6,272 nucleotides of DNA, taken from positions 1 to 6,272 of the forward strand of contig DAOVIO010000207.1 of the NCBI GenBank assembly GCA_030673645.1. Direction: 5' to 3'. Within the stretch, counting starts at the first letter, position 1. Each line of letters opens with the position of its first letter. The notes beneath the pieces are model-generated. The model searched no databases and was not told the origin of the DNA. It saw only the letters and a list, made by a program, of their open reading frames with translations. Below, one piece after another: positions 5,980 to 6,272 of this stretch. Origin of the DNA: JAGLSB01 sp023135955. Its GTDB lineage: Bacteria; Bacteroidota; Bacteroidia; Bacteroidales; GCA-2748055. Made by a program: the position numbers and the translations under genes.

Positions 5980-6272
5980 TTGCTGGTTACTCTTGCTGGT
6001 TCTCTTGCTGGTTACTCTTGCTGGTTACTCTTGCTGGTTACTCTTGCTGGTTACTCTTGCTGGTTACTCTTGCTGGTTACTCTTGCTGGTTCTCTTGCTG
6101 GTTACTCTTGCTGGTTCTCTTGCTGGTTACTCTTGCTGGTTCTCTTGCTGGTTACTCTTTCTGGTTACTCTTTCTGGTTACTCTTGCTGGTTACTCTTGC
6201 TGGTTACTCTTGCTGGTTACTCTTGCTGGTTACTCTTGCTGGTTACTCTTGCTGGTTACTCTTGCTGGTTAC
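5980..6272. repeat. 13-base tandem array, 22 complete units, running off the window edge
   Basis: The unit is TTACTCTTGCTGG on the plus strand (CCAGCAAGAGTAA on the transcribed strand). Complete units span 5987-6268, with a partial unit at each end. Eighteen units are 13 bases. Four (6000-6011, 6090-6101, 6115-6126 and 6140-6151) lack the A and are 12 bases. Two adjacent units (6152-6177) carry CTTTCTGG instead of CTTGCTGG, which suggests a recent local duplication. The array stops 8 bases before the regulator's ATG. It occupies the entire visible upstream region and contains no TAnnTTTG match. Because 13 is not a multiple of 3 and each unit contains TAA on the minus strand, all frames are closed and it is not coding. 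Confidence 0.97.

Noticed and set aside
5979..6272. The 13-mer array as an N-terminal repeat domain of the regulator
   Set aside because: An in-frame TAA occurs at 6012-6014 and no start codon lies between it and ATG 5978. The 13-base period closes all minus-strand frames.

Overview
This AT-rich window looks like a chromosomal segment of a member of the Bacteroidota. The start codons lack clear Shine-Dalgarno sequences. Matches to the phylum's -7 promoter element TAnnTTTG lie just upstream of genes. The regulator and enzymes have the flavour of that phylum. A more precise placement cannot be supported from the sequence alone. All credible genes are on the minus strand, so transcription runs from high to low coordinates.

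Layout in transcription order. (1) 6272-5979 is a tandem array of a 13-base unit (22 complete copies, four of them 12 bases long) that runs off the window edge and stops 8 bases before a start codon. (2) 5978-5268 encodes a Crp/FNR-family regulator with an FNR-like but altered cysteine set. (3) 5275-5063 is a doubtful small ORF with a TTG start. (4) 5062-4836 is a spacer with a long inverted repeat, a 16-base palindrome and a good TAnnTTTG promoter element. (5) 4835-3600 encodes a divergent PHP-domain protein. (6) 3599-3449 holds a 12-unit octamer array. (7) 3448-1478 encodes a fused class II aldolase / short-chain dehydrogenase. (8) 1477-1319 holds three 26-base hairpin repeats spaced exactly 49 bases apart. 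(9) 1318-68 encodes an L-sorbose-1-phosphate reductase-like zinc dehydrogenase, whose stop codon abuts an imperfect palindrome at 41-68. Bases 1-40 show nothing recognisable.

How the genes may work together. The SDR half of the fusion resembles sorbitol-6-phosphate 2-dehydrogenase (SrlD/SorD type), and the zinc enzyme resembles L-sorbose-1-phosphate reductase (SorE type). In enteric L-sorbose catabolism these two enzymes act in sequence: ketose 1-phosphate to hexitol 6-phosphate to fructose 6-phosphate. The pairing suggests that these genes interconvert a phosphorylated ketose or alditol, with the aldolase half and the PHP protein acting on the same or a related sugar phosphate. No transporter or kinase is visible here, so the real substrate is open.

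The most unusual feature is architectural. Four of the gene boundaries each carry a different short repeat family: a 13-mer array, an octamer array, 49-base-spaced hairpins and a terminal palindrome. No complete novel defence or mobile system is evident.
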